Shown in pieces: positions 17,260-27,403 of a stretch of 64,000 nucleotides of DNA. A model generated the notes under the pieces. It worked only from the letters and a program-made list of their open reading frames with translations, had not been told where the DNA came from and searched no databases. How positions within the stretch are numbered: position 1 is the stretch's first letter; the number at the start of each line of letters is the position of its first letter. Where the stretch lies: contig NZ_PHUF01000003.1 in assembly GCF_002813245.1 (NCBI RefSeq), forward strand, positions 310,001-374,000, written 5' to 3'. Position numbers and translations under genes: made by a program. The DNA is from Novosphingobium kunmingense (GTDB lineage Bacteria > Pseudomonadota > Alphaproteobacteria > Sphingomonadales > Sphingomonadaceae).

Positions 17260-19796
17260 GCGACGAGGTTGACCAGACGGTCGGGCACGACGATCACCTT
17301 TTTGATTTCCTTGCCATCGAGCGCACGCTGCACCTTGTCCGAAGCGAGGGCAAGCGCCTCGAGCTCGTCGCGCGGCAGGCCCTTGGCAACGGTGACGGTG
17401 TCGCGCAGCTTGCCCAGGACCTGGATCGCGATGGTCACCTCGTCTTCGACCAGCAATGCCGGATCGACCGGCGGCCACACCGCGTCGGCGGCGATGCCGG
17501 TCAGGCCCATGCTTGCATAGGCTTCCTCGGCCAGATGGGGCATCATCGGCGCGACCAGCAGCAGCAGGGTGCGGATCGCGGCCGAGCGGCTGGCCGTAGG
17601 CGCGGCCTTTTCGGTCGCGCTGGTCAGCTCGTAAATGCGCGCCACCGCCTTGTTGAAGCCCAGCGCCTCGATATCGGCGGCAACGGCTGCCACGGTCTGG
17701 TCGCGCTTACGGTCCAGCGCCTTGTCCTCACCGCTGGCGGCGGCATCATGTTGGCCGAACAGGCGCCACAGGCGCTGGACGAAGCGGGCGCAGCCTTCGA
17801 TCCCCGCTTCGGACCACGGCAGGTCGCGTTCGGGCGGGCTGTCGGACAGCATGAACCAGCGCACCGCATCGGCGCCGTACTGGGCGATGATGTCGTCGGG
17901 ATCGACAACGTTCTTTTTCGACTTGGACATCTTGATGACCTTGCCGATCTCGACCGGCTGGCCATCGGCCTTCAGCGTCGCGCCGTCCCCGCCGCGCACG
18001 ACCTCATCCGGGCTGAAATAGACCGGGCGACCGTCCTCGTCGCGCGAATAGGTTTCGTGCGTGACCATGCCTTGCGTGAACAGGCTGGCGAAGGGTTCCT
18101 TCACCTCGATCAGGCCGATGTGCGCCAAGGCGCGCGTCCAGAACCTGGCGTAAAGCAGGTGCAGGATCGCATGCTCGATCCCGCCGATGTACTGCTCGAC
18201 CGGCAGCCACTTCTTGACCACTTCGGGATCGAACGGGGCATCGCCGGGCTGGCTGGCAAAGCGCAGAAAGTACCATGACGAATCGGCGAACGTGTCGAGC
18301 GTATCGGTCTCGCGCTCAGCCGGCTCGCCGCACTTGGGACACGGCACGTGGCGCCAGGTCGGATGGCGGAGAAGCGGGTTGCCCGGAACCGAGAAATCGA
18401 CATCTTCGGGCAGCACCACCGGCAGCTGGCTCTTGGGCACGGGCACCACGCCGCAGGCACCGCAGTGGACGAAGGGAATGGGCGTGCCCCAGTAACGCTG
18501 GCGGCTCACGCCCCAGTCGCGCAGGCGGTACTGCGTTTCGGCCTGGCCCCAGCCGTCATGCTCGGCCTTGGCGATCACGTCGGCCTTGGCGGCATCGACG
18601 CTCATCCCGTCGAGCCATTCCGAATTCACGATGCGGCCCGGGCCGGTGTAGGCCTCGTCGCCGCGGAACGCCGCGCTGGTTTCGTCGCCTTCGGCCACCA
18701 CACGGGTGACGGGCAGGTCGTATTTGCGGGCAAAATCCAGGTCGCGCTGGTCGTGCGCGGGGCAGCCGAACACCGCGCCTGTGCCATAGTCCATCAGCAC
18801 GAAGTTGGCGACATAGACCGGCAGGTGCCACGCCTTCTTGAGCGGGTGTTCGACCGAATAGCCGGTAAAGAACCCTTTCTTTTCGGCGGTTTCCAGTTCC
18901 GCCGCGGTTGTCCCGCCCTGCTTGCAGTCAGCGATGAAAGCAGCCAGTTCGGGCGAGGTTGCGGCGATTTCCTGGGCAAAGGGATGGTCGGCCGCGATCG
19001 CGACGAAGCTGGCGCCGAATAGCGTATCGGGCCGGGTGGTATAGACCTCGATCCCGTCGCTGCTGTCGACGAAGCGGAAGGTGGCGCGCAGGCCCTGGCT
19101 CTTACCGATCCAGTTTTCCTGCATCAGCCGGACCTTTTCGGGCCAGGTATCCAGGCTGCCGAGCCCTTCGATCAGTTCGTCGGCAAACTGGGTAATCCTG
19201 AGGAACCACTGGTTCAGCTTGCGCTTTTCGACGACCGCGCCCGAGCGCCAGCCCTTGCCGTCGATCACCTGTTCGTTGGCCAGCACGGTCATGTCGACGG
19301 GGTCCCAGTTGACCGCCGATTCCTTGCGGTAGACCAGCCCCGCCTTGTACATGTCCAGGAACAGCGCCTGTTCGTGCCCGTAGTATTTGGGATCGCAGGT
19401 CGCGAGTTCGCGGCTCCAGTCGAGGGCGAAGCCGAGGCGCTTCAACTGTGCCTTCATGTTGGCGATGTTCTCGCGGGTCCAGCCGCCGGGGTGCACGCCC
19501 TTTTCCATCGCGGCGTTTTCGGCCGGCATGCCGAAAGCGTCCCAGCCCATCGGGTGCAGCACCTCGTGCCCGGTCATCCGCTTGTAGCGGGCCAGCACGT
19601 CGCCCATGGTGTAGTTGCGCACGTGGCCGATGTGGATGCGCCCCGACGGATAGGGAAACATCTCGAGCACGTAGCTTCGCGGCTTCGTGCTGGCATCGTC
19701 GGCACGAAACGACTGGCGCTCGTCCCACACCGCCTGCCAGCGCGGATCGGCGGCGGCGGGATCGAAACGGACGGGTACGGCAGGACTGTCGGTCAT
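17256..19796 (-). CDS. leuS: Leucyl-tRNA synthetase
   Basis: The protein has 846 residues, a normal bacterial length. The HIGH motif appears as [13 protein letters not shown] near residue 50 and the KMSKS loop as KMSKSKKNV near 610. An editing domain lies between (for example [10 protein letters not shown]). It charges tRNA-Leu in the cytoplasm. The gene is followed with a four-base overlap by lptE and preceded by the DUF3576 lipoprotein gene on the same strand. Confidence 0.98.
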   Translation of the reverse strand: MTDSPAVPVRFDPAAADPRWQAVWDERQSFRADDASTKPRSYVLEMFPYPSGRIHIGHVRNYTMGDVLARYKRMTGHEVLHPMGWDAFGMPAENAAMEKGVHPGGWTRENIANMKAQLKRLGFALDWSRELATCDPKYYGHEQALFLDMYKAGLVYRKESAVNWDPVDMTVLANEQVIDGKGWRSGAVVEKRKLNQWFLRITQFADELIEGLGSLDTWPEKVRLMQENWIGKSQGLRATFRFVDSSDGIEVYTTRPDTLFGASFVAIAADHPFAQEIAATSPELAAFIADCKQGGTTAAELETAEKKGFFTGYSVEHPLKKAWHLPVYVANFVLMDYGTGAVFGCPAHDQRDLDFARKYDLPVTRVVAEGDETSAAFRGDEAYTGPGRIVNSEWLDGMSVDAAKADVIAKAEHDGWGQAETQYRLRDWGVSRQRYWGTPIPFVHCGACGVVPVPKSQLPVVLPEDVDFSVPGNPLLRHPTWRHVPCPKCGEPAERETDTLDTFADSSWYFLRFASQPGDAPFDPEVVKKWLPVEQYIGGIEHAILHLLYARFWTRALAHIGLIEVKEPFASLFTQGMVTHETYSRDEDGRPVYFSPDEVVRGGDGATLKADGQPVEIGKVIKMSKSKKNVVDPDDIIAQYGADAVRWFMLSDSPPERDLPWSEAGIEGCARFVQRLWRLFGQHDAAASGEDKALDRKRDQTVAAVAADIEALGFNKAVARIYELTSATEKAAPTASRSAAIRTLLLLVAPMMPHLAEEAYASMGLTGIAADAVWPPVDPALLVEDEVTIAIQVLGKLRDTVTVAKGLPRDELEALALASDKVQRALDGKEIKKVIVVPDRLVNLVA

Positions 19797-19845
19797 GACC
19801 GTCCCTCTAGCTTTTCGGTGCTGCCACGCAAGCGTGGATCGGGAA

Positions 19846-20310
19846 TTAGCCGATGCCCGAGCGGCGCAGGTCGCGGGCCTTGGTCAGGATGACGTCTTCC
19901 AGCTTCTGGATCGTCGCGGCCTGAACCGGCGCATCGGTCCACTGGCCGCCCTGGTTGACCTGGCGGCTGGCGGCGACGCGCAGCGCGTCGGCGCGCAGGT
20001 CCTGGTCGAGGATCGTGACCGTGACCTTCATCCGCTCGTTCGGGTTATTGGGGTTCGCGTACCAGTCGGTGACGATGACGCCGCCGTTGCTGTCGGTCTG
20101 GAGCAGCGGCATGAAGCTCAGCGCTTCGAGGCTGGCGCGCCACAGGTACGAATTGACCCCGATGGTGGTGATCCGCGATGCAGCGAGATCGGCCTTGGGG
20201 CGATCCTTGTTGCCGCCGCAGGCCGCCAGCGACAGCGCGGCCAGGGCGACCAGACCGGCGCGGCCCAGGCGGGTTAGAGAGGTAGTGCCGGTAAGGGTGC
20301 TGCCGTTCAT
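19846..20310 (-). CDS. DUF3576 lipoprotein
   Basis: From the ATG chosen here the protein has 154 residues; a GTG seven codons earlier (20331) is also in frame, but AGGACCTGGA sits better before the ATG. The signal peptide ends LSLAACGG with a lipobox cysteine. The remainder ([20 protein letters not shown], then [20 protein letters not shown]) matches my memory of the DUF3576 family, usually found next to leuS in alphaproteobacteria. The function is unknown; outer-membrane or periplasmic location is predicted. A CCACGC-AA-GCGTGG hairpin (19824-19837) lies in the short gap before leuS. Confidence 0.82.
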   Translation of the reverse strand: MNGSTLTGTTSLTRLGRAGLVALAALSLAACGGNKDRPKADLAASRITTIGVNSYLWRASLEALSFMPLLQTDSNGGVIVTDWYANPNNPNERMKVTVTILDQDLRADALRVAASRQVNQGGQWTDAPVQAATIQKLEDVILTKARDLRRSGIG

Positions 20311-20589
20311 CGTCGTTCCAGGTCCTGTCACAATAGTCGCCGCGAGGAGCGCCCGCGCATGTCGCAGCCTCTATAGACGAGGCGGCCGGTGCGGCAAGTG
20401 CGCTTTGCCGCTGGTAAAAGAGGTCCAGGGCGTGAACCGACCGTGAATGGCGCGGCGCCCGGTTCACGGGCAATTAACGCCGCGCCGGGCAGGACGAGCC
20501 GGCAGGCGGCGAAGATTGAGCTTGGCAAGCCGGGCCATCGCGCCGAAACTGCGTCGGACGATTCTGTCAGGACATGGTGGACCGCAAGA

Positions 20590-21354
20590 ATGAGGAGTGT
20601 GTCGGCCGTGGCCGAGACGAGCGATCAGGTCAGGAAGCGGGGCGGAGCGGCGGCGTTGCTGCTGGCCGGCACCGTGACGCTGCTCGCCCTGCCAAGCGCC
20701 GTGCTGGCCCTCTCGACGCGGCTCGATCTCCAGCCGGTCGTGGTCGAACCGGTGGTGCCGTCCGGGTTTCGCGCGGCCGAAGTCGATCCGCGGCTGGCAC
20801 GCTCGATCACTGTGCGCGCGCTGTCGCAGGGCCGCACATTCCGCTTCACGCCAGCGGCCACGCCGACCCGCATGGACCGGTCGCTGACCGTCGCGGTGCG
20901 CCTGTTCGCGCCAACCAATCGGCCGATCGTCGTGCGCGCGCCTTCGCCCGGCGCGGGCCAGGCCAGCGCGATCAGCATCGCGCCGGCAGCCTACAGCCTC
21001 AAGGCGACGCGCGGCTACAAGTCCTTCGCGCAGAACGGGGTCAGCGATGCAAGCCGGATCGATATGCCCGATCTTGCCGCCTACAGCATCCGCGGCGGAG
21101 CGGCGTCCGATCCGTCCCGGTTCGCGCCGCGGATCGAACTGGACGAAAAGGACCGTGCCGGCCGCAGTCCGCGCACGCTCGAAGGACAGGGCAGCGACCA
21201 GACCGTGGACCTTGGCGGCAGTTACCGCCTGTCGCGCAGCATGAACGTGACGGCGGGCGTGCGCTATTCTTCGGAACGCAACCGCATCGATCCGCTGGTC
21301 GACGGCAAGCAGGACAACCAGGCGGTCTACGTCGGCACGCAGATCAAGTTCTGA
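20590..21354 (+). CDS. Outer-membrane-like protein of unknown function
   Basis: The protein has 254 residues from the ATG at 20590; the frame is open further left but without signal-peptide character. A signal sequence or anchor lies near residues 22-42 (AALLLAGTVTLLALPSAVLAL). The C-terminal 60-90 residues alternate polar and hydrophobic (VDLGGSYRLSRSMNVTAGVRYSS) and the protein ends VGTQIKF, with phenylalanine last as in many outer-membrane beta-barrels. A full barrel is not evident; perhaps a few strands. It stands alone between a leftward lipoprotein gene and phaB. I do not recognise the family. Confidence 0.55.
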   Translation: MRSVSAVAETSDQVRKRGGAAALLLAGTVTLLALPSAVLALSTRLDLQPVVVEPVVPSGFRAAEVDPRLARSITVRALSQGRTFRFTPAATPTRMDRSLTVAVRLFAPTNRPIVVRAPSPGAGQASAISIAPAAYSLKATRGYKSFAQNGVSDASRIDMPDLAAYSIRGGAASDPSRFAPRIELDEKDRAGRSPRTLEGQGSDQTVDLGGSYRLSRSMNVTAGVRYSSERNRIDPLVDGKQDNQAVYVGTQIKF

Positions 21355-21457
21355 TCAACGCGGCAGCATTGGACTATTTTCGTATGCGCGGCGCTTGCCG
21401 CGGCACTTTGCGCTGCTTAGAGTTCCTTTACGGAATCACCGGTGGGAGAGGACTGAC

Positions 21458-22180
21458 ATGGCGCGAGTGGCGATTGTAACCGGGGGCACCCGCGGTATCG
21501 GCGAGGCGATCTGCCTGCGCCTGCAACGCCAGGGGCACCAGGTTGTCGCAAATTACGGCGGGAACGATGAAAAGGCGCGCGCCTTCACCGAACGCACGGG
21601 TATTCCCGCCGTGCGCTGGGACGTCGGCGACCACGAGGCCTGCATCCACAATTGCAACGACATCGCTGCCGAGTACGGACCGATCGACATCGTGATCAAC
21701 AACGCCGGCGTCACGCGCGACGGCGTGCTCCACAAGATGAGCTTCGACGACTGGAACGAGGTCATGCGGATCAACCTTGGCGGCTGCTTCAACATGGCCA
21801 AGGCGACCTTCCCGGGCATGCGTGAACGCGGCTGGGGCCGGATCGTCAACATCGGCTCGATCAACGGGCAGGCCGGCCAGTACGGCCAGGTCAACTATGC
21901 CGCCGCCAAGTCGGGCATCCACGGCTTCACCAAGGCTCTGGCGCAGGAAGGCGCCAAGTACGGCGTCACGGTCAACGCGATCGCGCCCGGCTATATCGAT
22001 ACCGATATGGTCGCGGCCGTGCCCGCCCCGGTCCTGGATAAGATCGTCGCCAAGATCCCGGTCGGGCGGCTTGGCCAGGCCGAGGAAATCGCCCGCGGCG
22101 TCGCTTTCCTGACGAGCGAGAACGGCGCCTTCGTGACCGGCTCCACGATGAGCATCAACGGCGGCCAGCACATGTATTGA
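21458..22180 (+). CDS. phaB: Acetoacetyl-CoA reductase
   Basis: The protein has 240 residues. The ATG follows a strong GGGAGAGGA. The short-chain dehydrogenase fold is complete: TGGTRGIGEA (NADPH-binding loop), NNAGVTRDGVLHKM, catalytic Ser in NIGSINGQAGQYGQ and Tyr-x-x-x-Lys in NYAAAKSG. FDDWNEVMRINLGGCFNM and the C-terminal GGQHMY are characteristic of PhaB, which reduces acetoacetyl-CoA to (R)-3-hydroxybutyryl-CoA for polyhydroxybutyrate. No phaA or phaC is adjacent in the window. Confidence 0.92.
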   Translation: MARVAIVTGGTRGIGEAICLRLQRQGHQVVANYGGNDEKARAFTERTGIPAVRWDVGDHEACIHNCNDIAAEYGPIDIVINNAGVTRDGVLHKMSFDDWNEVMRINLGGCFNMAKATFPGMRERGWGRIVNIGSINGQAGQYGQVNYAAAKSGIHGFTKALAQEGAKYGVTVNAIAPGYIDTDMVAAVPAPVLDKIVAKIPVGRLGQAEEIARGVAFLTSENGAFVTGSTMSINGGQHMY

Positions 22181-22278
22181 GGCGGGCCGAGGCGCCGATC
22201 GCCACCGTTCGCCGATCGCGTCTGACGTCACGGCGGCGGCTTTGCCGTCGCCAGCCTCTCGGCTAAAGGGAGGGCACC

Positions 22279-22521
22279 ATGACCACGCCCTACCACCCCC
22301 CGCGCAAGCGCTCGGTCGAAATCGCCGGACACAAGACCTCGATCAGCCTTGAGCCGCTGTTCTGGGAATTGCTCAAGCAGGCGGCAGCGGTCGAAAACGT
22401 GCCGATCAACGCGCTGGTCGCGCGGATCGATGCGGAGCGGATCAAGGCGCCGGTTCCGCCGGGCCTCGCGAGCGCGGTACGGCTGTGGCTCGTCGGGTGG
22501 CTCGCCGCCAGGTTCGCCTAG
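22279..22521 (+). CDS. Ribbon-helix-helix domain protein
   Basis: The protein has 80 residues with a strong AAGGGAGG ribosome site. [20 protein letters not shown] is the beta strand and first helix of the RHH_4 family (PF13467), small proteins assumed to bind DNA as dimers. A hydrophobic C-terminal segment ([15 protein letters not shown]) is unusual for a simple DNA-binding protein. The gene ends in a CTAG shared with the convergent murA. No toxin partner is adjacent, so an antitoxin role is not supported. Confidence 0.7.
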   Translation: MTTPYHPPRKRSVEIAGHKTSISLEPLFWELLKQAAAVENVPINALVARIDAERIKAPVPPGLASAVRLWLVGWLAARFA

Positions 22522-23801
22522 TCGCCCCCAACCCGCTCGATCTGCGCGCCGACCAGGGCGAGCTTTTCTTCGAGCCGTTCGTAGCCGCGATCGAGGTGGT
22601 AGAGGCGATGGACCTGCGTTTCGCCTTCGGCGGCAAGACCGGCGATGACCAGGCTCATCGAGGCGCGCAGGTCGGTCGCCATGACTTCGGCGCCGGTCAG
22701 CTTGCTCACCCCGTGGACGATGGCGGTGCGGCCCGAGGTTTCGATATGCGCGCCCATGCGGTTCAGTTCGGGGACGTGCATGTAGCGGTTTTCGAAGATG
22801 GTCTCGGTCAGCACCGATGTGCCTTCGGCAAGGCACAGCATGGCCATCAGCTGCGCCTGCATGTCGGTGGCAAAGCCGGGGTAGGGCGCCGTCGAGACGT
22901 TGACCGCCTTGAGCTTGCCATCGGCGGCGAAGTGGACGCCGTCGTTCCTCGCTTCGACCTGCACGCCCGCGTTGCGCAGGGCGTGGACGGTCGCATCCAT
23001 TTCCCCGATCACGGCGTGCTTCAGGAACACCTCGCCCCCGGTGATCGCCGCGGCGCAGGCATAGGAGCCGGCTTCGATCCGGTCGCTCATCACGCGGTAG
23101 GTGGCGCCGTGAAGGCGCGGCACGCCGTGGATGACGAGGTCGCTCGATCCGATGCCCTCGATCTGCGCGCCCATCGCGACCAGCAGGTTGCACAGGTCGA
23201 CGATCTCGGGTTCGCGCGCGGCGTTGTGCAGCACGGTGCGGCCCTTGCACAGCACGGCCGTCATCAGCGCGTTCTCGGTCGCGCCGACCGAGACGACCGG
23301 GAACGAATAGTCGCCGCCGGGCAGGCCGCCGTCGGGGGCGATCGCCTTCACGTAGCCAGCCGCCAGTTCGATCGTGGCGCCCATCGCTTCCAAGGCCTTC
23401 AGGTGCAGGTCGATTGGGCGGTTGCCGATCGCGCAGCCGCCGGGCAGCGACACGGTCGCCTCGCCCATCCGGGCCAGCATCGGGCCCAGCACCAGGATCG
23501 AGGCGCGCATCTTGCGCACCAGCTCATAAGGCGCGACCGTGCTGGTGATGCGCGGCGCTTCGAGCGTCATTACCCGGCCGAAATCGGACGGGCGCGATCC
23601 GGCGATGGTGGTCGAGATGCCGAACTGGTTCATCAGGTGCTGAAAGCCGTCGATATCGGCGAGCCGCGGCAGGTTCCTGAGGGTCAGCGGTTCATCCGTC
23701 AGAAGCGCGCAGGGCAACAGGGTCAGGGCAGCGTTCTTCGCGCCCGAGATGGGAATGGTGCCCGAAAGGCGCTTGCCGCCCGCGATGATGATCTTGTCCA
23801 T
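22518..23801 (-). CDS. murA: UDP-N-acetylglucosamine 1-carboxyvinyltransferase
   Basis: The protein has 427 residues. [16 protein letters not shown] near the N-terminus carries the substrate-binding lysine, and [17 protein letters not shown] holds the catalytic cysteine (Cys115 of E. coli numbering). It transfers enolpyruvate from PEP to UDP-GlcNAc in the first committed step of peptidoglycan synthesis. The Cys, rather than Asp, predicts fosfomycin sensitivity of this enzyme. It is a single gene, divergent from galU. Confidence 0.97.
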   Translation of the reverse strand: MDKIIIAGGKRLSGTIPISGAKNAALTLLPCALLTDEPLTLRNLPRLADIDGFQHLMNQFGISTTIAGSRPSDFGRVMTLEAPRITSTVAPYELVRKMRASILVLGPMLARMGEATVSLPGGCAIGNRPIDLHLKALEAMGATIELAAGYVKAIAPDGGLPGGDYSFPVVSVGATENALMTAVLCKGRTVLHNAAREPEIVDLCNLLVAMGAQIEGIGSSDLVIHGVPRLHGATYRVMSDRIEAGSYACAAAITGGEVFLKHAVIGEMDATVHALRNAGVQVEARNDGVHFAADGKLKAVNVSTAPYPGFATDMQAQLMAMLCLAEGTSVLTETIFENRYMHVPELNRMGAHIETSGRTAIVHGVSKLTGAEVMATDLRASMSLVIAGLAAEGETQVHRLYHLDRGYERLEEKLALVGAQIERVGGD

Positions 23802-23904
23802 TTCAGCCGTGTAGCGCGATTTTGCGCCGCTTCAACCGAACGTTGCGCGCGGTGGTGGAAACCGCTTTAACCACGCTGCAACACGACCGCTCTAAGGGCT
23901 GCGC

Positions 23905-24789
23905 ATGACCGCCACGACTACCCGCAAGCCGATCCGCAAGGCCGTTTTTCCGGTGGCGGGAATGGGCACGCGCTTCCTTCCCGCCACCAAGGCGATCCCG
24001 AAGGAAATGCTGCCGATCATCGACCGTCCCTTGATCCAGTACGCGGTCGACGAGGCGCGCGAAGCGGGTATCGATCAGCTGATCTTCGTGACCGGGCGCG
24101 GCAAGACCGCCCTCGTCGAGCACTTCGACCATGCCTACGAGCTGGAGGCGACCATGGCCGGGCGCGACAAGTCGCTTGCCATCCTCGAGCCGACCAGGAT
24201 CGAGCCAGGCAATCTCGTCGCGGTGCGCCAGCAGGTTCCTCTGGGCCTCGGCCACGCGATCTGGTGCGCGCGGGCGATCGTCGGCGACGAACCTTTCGCC
24301 ATCTTCCTTCCCGACGAACTGATGATCGGCAAGCCCGGCTGCATGAAGCAGATGGTCGAAGCCTATGACGAGGTGGGCGGCAACCTGATCTCGGTCCTCG
24401 AAGTGCCGCCCGAGGAGGTGTCGTCCTATGGGGTGATCGATCCCGGCGCGCGTCGCGGTTCGCTGACCGAGGTCAGAGGCCTGGTCGAAAAGCCCCCGCG
24501 CGAAGAGGCGCCGTCGAACCTGATCATCTCGGGCCGCTACATCCTGCAGCCCGAAGTCATGCGCGTGCTGGAAGGCCAGGCGGCGGGCGCCGGCGGAGAG
24601 ATCCAGCTGACCGACGCGATGGCCCGGATGATCGGCCAGCAGCCTTTCCACGCGGTAACCTTTGCCGGCAAGCGTTACGATTGCGGCAGCAAGACCGGCT
24701 TCATCGAGGCGACGCTGGCCATTGCGCTCGAGCGCGAGGACTTGGCCGACGAGGTGCGCAGCATTGCCCGGCGCCTTCTAGGAGATTGA
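23905..24789 (+). CDS. galU: UTP-glucose-1-phosphate uridylyltransferase
   Basis: The protein has 294 residues. The nucleotidyltransferase signature GMGTRFLPATKAIPKEMLP lies near residue 20. Further GalU blocks are present: VEKPPREEAPSN, GRYILQPEV and KRYDCGSKTGFIEA. It makes UDP-glucose from UTP and glucose-1-phosphate. In this window it would feed the WbaP-type priming enzyme and the glycosyltransferases of the exopolysaccharide cluster. It is divergent from murA, with about 100 bases between the two. Confidence 0.97.
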   Translation: MTATTTRKPIRKAVFPVAGMGTRFLPATKAIPKEMLPIIDRPLIQYAVDEAREAGIDQLIFVTGRGKTALVEHFDHAYELEATMAGRDKSLAILEPTRIEPGNLVAVRQQVPLGLGHAIWCARAIVGDEPFAIFLPDELMIGKPGCMKQMVEAYDEVGGNLISVLEVPPEEVSSYGVIDPGARRGSLTEVRGLVEKPPREEAPSNLIISGRYILQPEVMRVLEGQAAGAGGEIQLTDAMARMIGQQPFHAVTFAGKRYDCGSKTGFIEATLAIALEREDLADEVRSIARRLLGD

Positions 24790-25057
24790 ACGATCCGGCC
24801 GGGCCTGAAGACGCCCCGCCGACGAGGCGTTGCAGAATCGCGGCGTTCCGTCACGTGGGCGATGGGAGAGATAAACGGCAGTTGAACCAACCCTTTCTGC
24901 CCGATTAACCAAGGCAGTTCGTCCGTATAACTTCCGAAAACTGCGAGTGAAATAAAGTAACAGGCGATCTCAACTCGTCGAAGGAAGAGCCTCGGCTGGT
25001 CCCAAAAGGCACGTGTCAAGATGGAACGGTTCGGCCGAGTCGAACATTTTGGACGGC

Positions 25058-26047
25058 ATGACGAAGACCAACATCAAGCACTCGCCCCGGGCCTTCGCCG
25101 CGATTGTTGCGGCCCTCGCCCTCGCTCCACTTCCCGCGCTGGCGCAAGACGCCGCGCCGGCCGATCCGGCCCCGGCCGTGGCTCCTGCACCGACTGTGGT
25201 ATCGGAACCGGTCGTCCAGTCCGCTCCGATCGTTCTCCCTGACGAAGCGCCTGCCACGGCCGCTCCGGTCGCCACGACGGCCACGACCTCTGCTCCTTCG
25301 TCGCGCTCTGCTCCGGCAGCAGCGCCCCGTGCGGCTCCGGTGGCCCGAACGACCGCCGCCGCCGCTCCTGTCGCGTCCAGCCCTGTGCAGACCCTCCCTC
25401 CCCCGAGCGCAGGGCCGGACGCGGCAACCGGGATCGCACCGGCCATTGCCGCCGCTCCAGTTGCGGCGCCGGTTGCGTCGGATCCGATGCCTGCCGCGCA
25501 GCCCGATACTGGACGCGGTCTCGAGGCGCTTGCGCTGGGCGGCATGCTGGCCGCGCTTGGTGCCGGCGGCCTGTTCCTGCTCACCCGCCGCCGCCGTCGC
25601 ACCGCAATCGTAGACGAGCGCGCCTACGAACCTGAATATCGTGCTCCGGTCCCGCCGCGTCCGGTCCGCCCGGCTGTGGCCGGCCCGGCGGCAACGACCG
25701 CGGTTGCCGACCGCCCGGTGATGACCTTTGCGACCCCCACCGCGGGTGCCGCCATGGTCGCCGAACGGTCGGCCGCCCAGCGGGCCGAGCCGGTAGCCCA
25801 GGCAAGCCTGGCGGATGGCCCGGTACCCAGTGGCTCGGACCGCCACAAGCTGGTCGAAGAGATGGTTGCGGCGCAGCCTGACTCGGCCAACCCGTTCCGG
25901 ACGGCCAAGGCGCGACGCCGCCGTGCCCGTCTGATCCTCCAGGGTCGCGAACAGCGCTTGCAGGAAAAGGCCGGTCAGCCGTTCGATTTCCGCCAGTATC
26001 GTCCGTCGCAGAATGCGGACACGGGTCGCGAACCCGCCTTCGCCTGA
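25058..26047 (+). CDS. Pro/Ala/Val-rich single-pass membrane protein
   Basis: The protein has 329 residues from the ATG chosen. The signal peptide is clear (AAIVAALALAPLPALAQ). A long low-complexity segment of Pro, Ala and Val (about residues 28-150) follows. A membrane helix at about 155-175 (GLEALALGGMLAALGAGG) is followed by a strongly basic stop-transfer RRRRR, and the rest is cytoplasmic. The C-terminal segment (ANPFRTAKARRRRARLILQ, then FDFRQYR) is conserved-looking and basic. The extended segment may reach across the periplasm. I do not recognise a function. The 268-base region before it contains no evident gene. Confidence 0.65.
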   Translation: MTKTNIKHSPRAFAAIVAALALAPLPALAQDAAPADPAPAVAPAPTVVSEPVVQSAPIVLPDEAPATAAPVATTATTSAPSSRSAPAAAPRAAPVARTTAAAAPVASSPVQTLPPPSAGPDAATGIAPAIAAAPVAAPVASDPMPAAQPDTGRGLEALALGGMLAALGAGGLFLLTRRRRRTAIVDERAYEPEYRAPVPPRPVRPAVAGPAATTAVADRPVMTFATPTAGAAMVAERSAAQRAEPVAQASLADGPVPSGSDRHKLVEEMVAAQPDSANPFRTAKARRRRARLILQGREQRLQEKAGQPFDFRQYRPSQNADTGREPAFA

Positions 26048-26070
26048 CAGCTGGCGAAGGTTTATCAGAG

Positions 26071-26100
26071 GCGCCGCCGCCTTTCGGGGCGGCGGCGCTT
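26071..26100. terminator. GC-rich hairpin between convergent genes
   Basis: The arms GCGCCGCCGCC (26071-26081) and GGCGGCGGCGC (26088-26098) pair perfectly around TTTCGG. No long T-run follows on either side, so it may be a weak or Rho-assisted terminator between the Pro/Ala-rich protein gene and the P450 gene. Confidence 0.55.
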
Positions 26101-26107
26101 CGCCGTA

Positions 26108-27403
26108 TCAGCACGCGGAAAAGCGCAGCGGCAGTGTCTTAAGCCCGCCGACGAAAGTGCTCTTGGCGCGGCGCGGTTCACCGGCAAGCTCGACGCTGTC
26201 GATGCGGTCGAGCAGGGCCTCGAACAGCAGCCGCATTTCCAGCCGGGCAAGGTGCAGGCCAAGGCACTGGTGCGCGCCGGCCCCGAAGGCGATGTGGCGG
26301 TTCGCCTCGCGCGTTGCGTCGAACTTGCGCGGGTTGTCGAACTGCGCCGGATCATGATTGGCCGCGACATAGTTGATCATCAGCCAGTCGCCGGCCTTGA
26401 TCGTGACGTCGCCGATCTGGGTATCTTCGGTCGCGGTGCGCATGAAGTGCTGGACGGGGGTGGTCCAGCGGATCGCTTCCTCGACGATCCCCGGGACCAG
26501 GCTGCGGTCGGCCTTGACCTTGGCGAACTGCTCGGGATCCCTGGCCAGCGCCAGCATGGCGCCCGCAGTCGATGCGCTGGTGGTGTCGTGTCCGGCGGCG
26601 GCAACGATGATGTAGTATCCGGCCCTGTCGCGCGCCGAAATGTCGGCGTTGGCGAGCAGCGTCGCCACGTCTGTCGTCGGATGTTCGCGGCGCTGGGCGG
26701 CCAGGCCCTCGAAATAGGCCTCGAAATCGGCAACGGCGCCGGTCACGATCTGGAAGATCTGCTCGGGACTGAGGTTGGCCAGGCCCGACTTGTTCAGCTC
26801 CTCGTCCTGTCCGCCGAACATCTGCTGGGTCAGGAAGAGCATCCGCGGCTCGTCTTCTTCGGGCACGCCCAGGATCTGCATCACCACGTGGAGCGGATAG
26901 GGTGCGGCAACAAGCGGAACGAAATCCGCCTCGGGCCCGGCCGCGACGAACCGGTCCGCGGTCTTGGCCGCCAGTTCGCGCACGGCCGCCTCGATCGTGC
27001 GCAGGTTCTTGGGCATGAACCATTCCTGCGTCAGGCGGCGCAGCTGTGGGTGCTTGGGCGCGTCGAGCGCGACGAGTGATGAGACGAGGTTGGGGCTTTC
27101 ATCACCCTGCGCGCGGGTGATCTGCCGGGCGAATTCCTCGCCCTGCTTGCTGGTGAAGACGCTCGGCCGCGGGGCGTTCAGGAAGTGGGCGTTGTCCTTC
27201 GACACGCGCATGGCATCCTCGTACCGGGTCAGCAGCCAGAAGGAATCGAACTCGCCGTCAGGGCTGTCGATCCGGACGACAGGCGTGTCGCGGCGCAGAC
27301 GGTCGAAGGTGTCGAGCGCCTTGTCCCAGTCCGCATAGGAGTTGGGGTCGATGACGGCCAGCGCATCCTCGCGGCTGGCGACGGGTACGGTCGTCGTGGT
27401 CAT
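26108..27403 (-). CDS. Cytochrome P450
   Basis: The protein has 431 residues and is soluble. The heme motif FGAGAHQCLGLHLARLE places the axial cysteine near residue 382. The I-helix oxygen-activation motif is AAAGHDTTSAS, and the K-helix ExxR is EEAIRW. The overall style is that of class I bacterial P450s of the CYP107/CYP125/linalool-hydroxylase sort, which need a ferredoxin and reductase; neither is adjacent. The ATG overlaps the TGA of the acyl-CoA synthetase gene upstream, so the oxygenase and ligase probably act on one substrate, perhaps a terpenoid or steroid side chain (inference). Confidence 0.93.
   Translation of the reverse strand: MTTTTVPVASREDALAVIDPNSYADWDKALDTFDRLRRDTPVVRIDSPDGEFDSFWLLTRYEDAMRVSKDNAHFLNAPRPSVFTSKQGEEFARQITRAQGDESPNLVSSLVALDAPKHPQLRRLTQEWFMPKNLRTIEAAVRELAAKTADRFVAAGPEADFVPLVAAPYPLHVVMQILGVPEEDEPRMLFLTQQMFGGQDEELNKSGLANLSPEQIFQIVTGAVADFEAYFEGLAAQRREHPTTDVATLLANADISARDRAGYYIIVAAAGHDTTSASTAGAMLALARDPEQFAKVKADRSLVPGIVEEAIRWTTPVQHFMRTATEDTQIGDVTIKAGDWLMINYVAANHDPAQFDNPRKFDATREANRHIAFGAGAHQCLGLHLARLEMRLLFEALLDRIDSVELAGEPRRAKSTFVGGLKTLPLRFSAC

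Noticed and set aside
22279-22521. Antitoxin of a toxin-antitoxin pair
   Set aside because: The ribbon-helix-helix protein has no small partner gene beside it; murA and phaB are its neighbours.
24790-25057. Small gene in the 268-base gap after galU
   Set aside because: No frame with a ribosome site and coding character was found; the stretch probably holds only the promoter of the Pro/Ala-rich protein gene.
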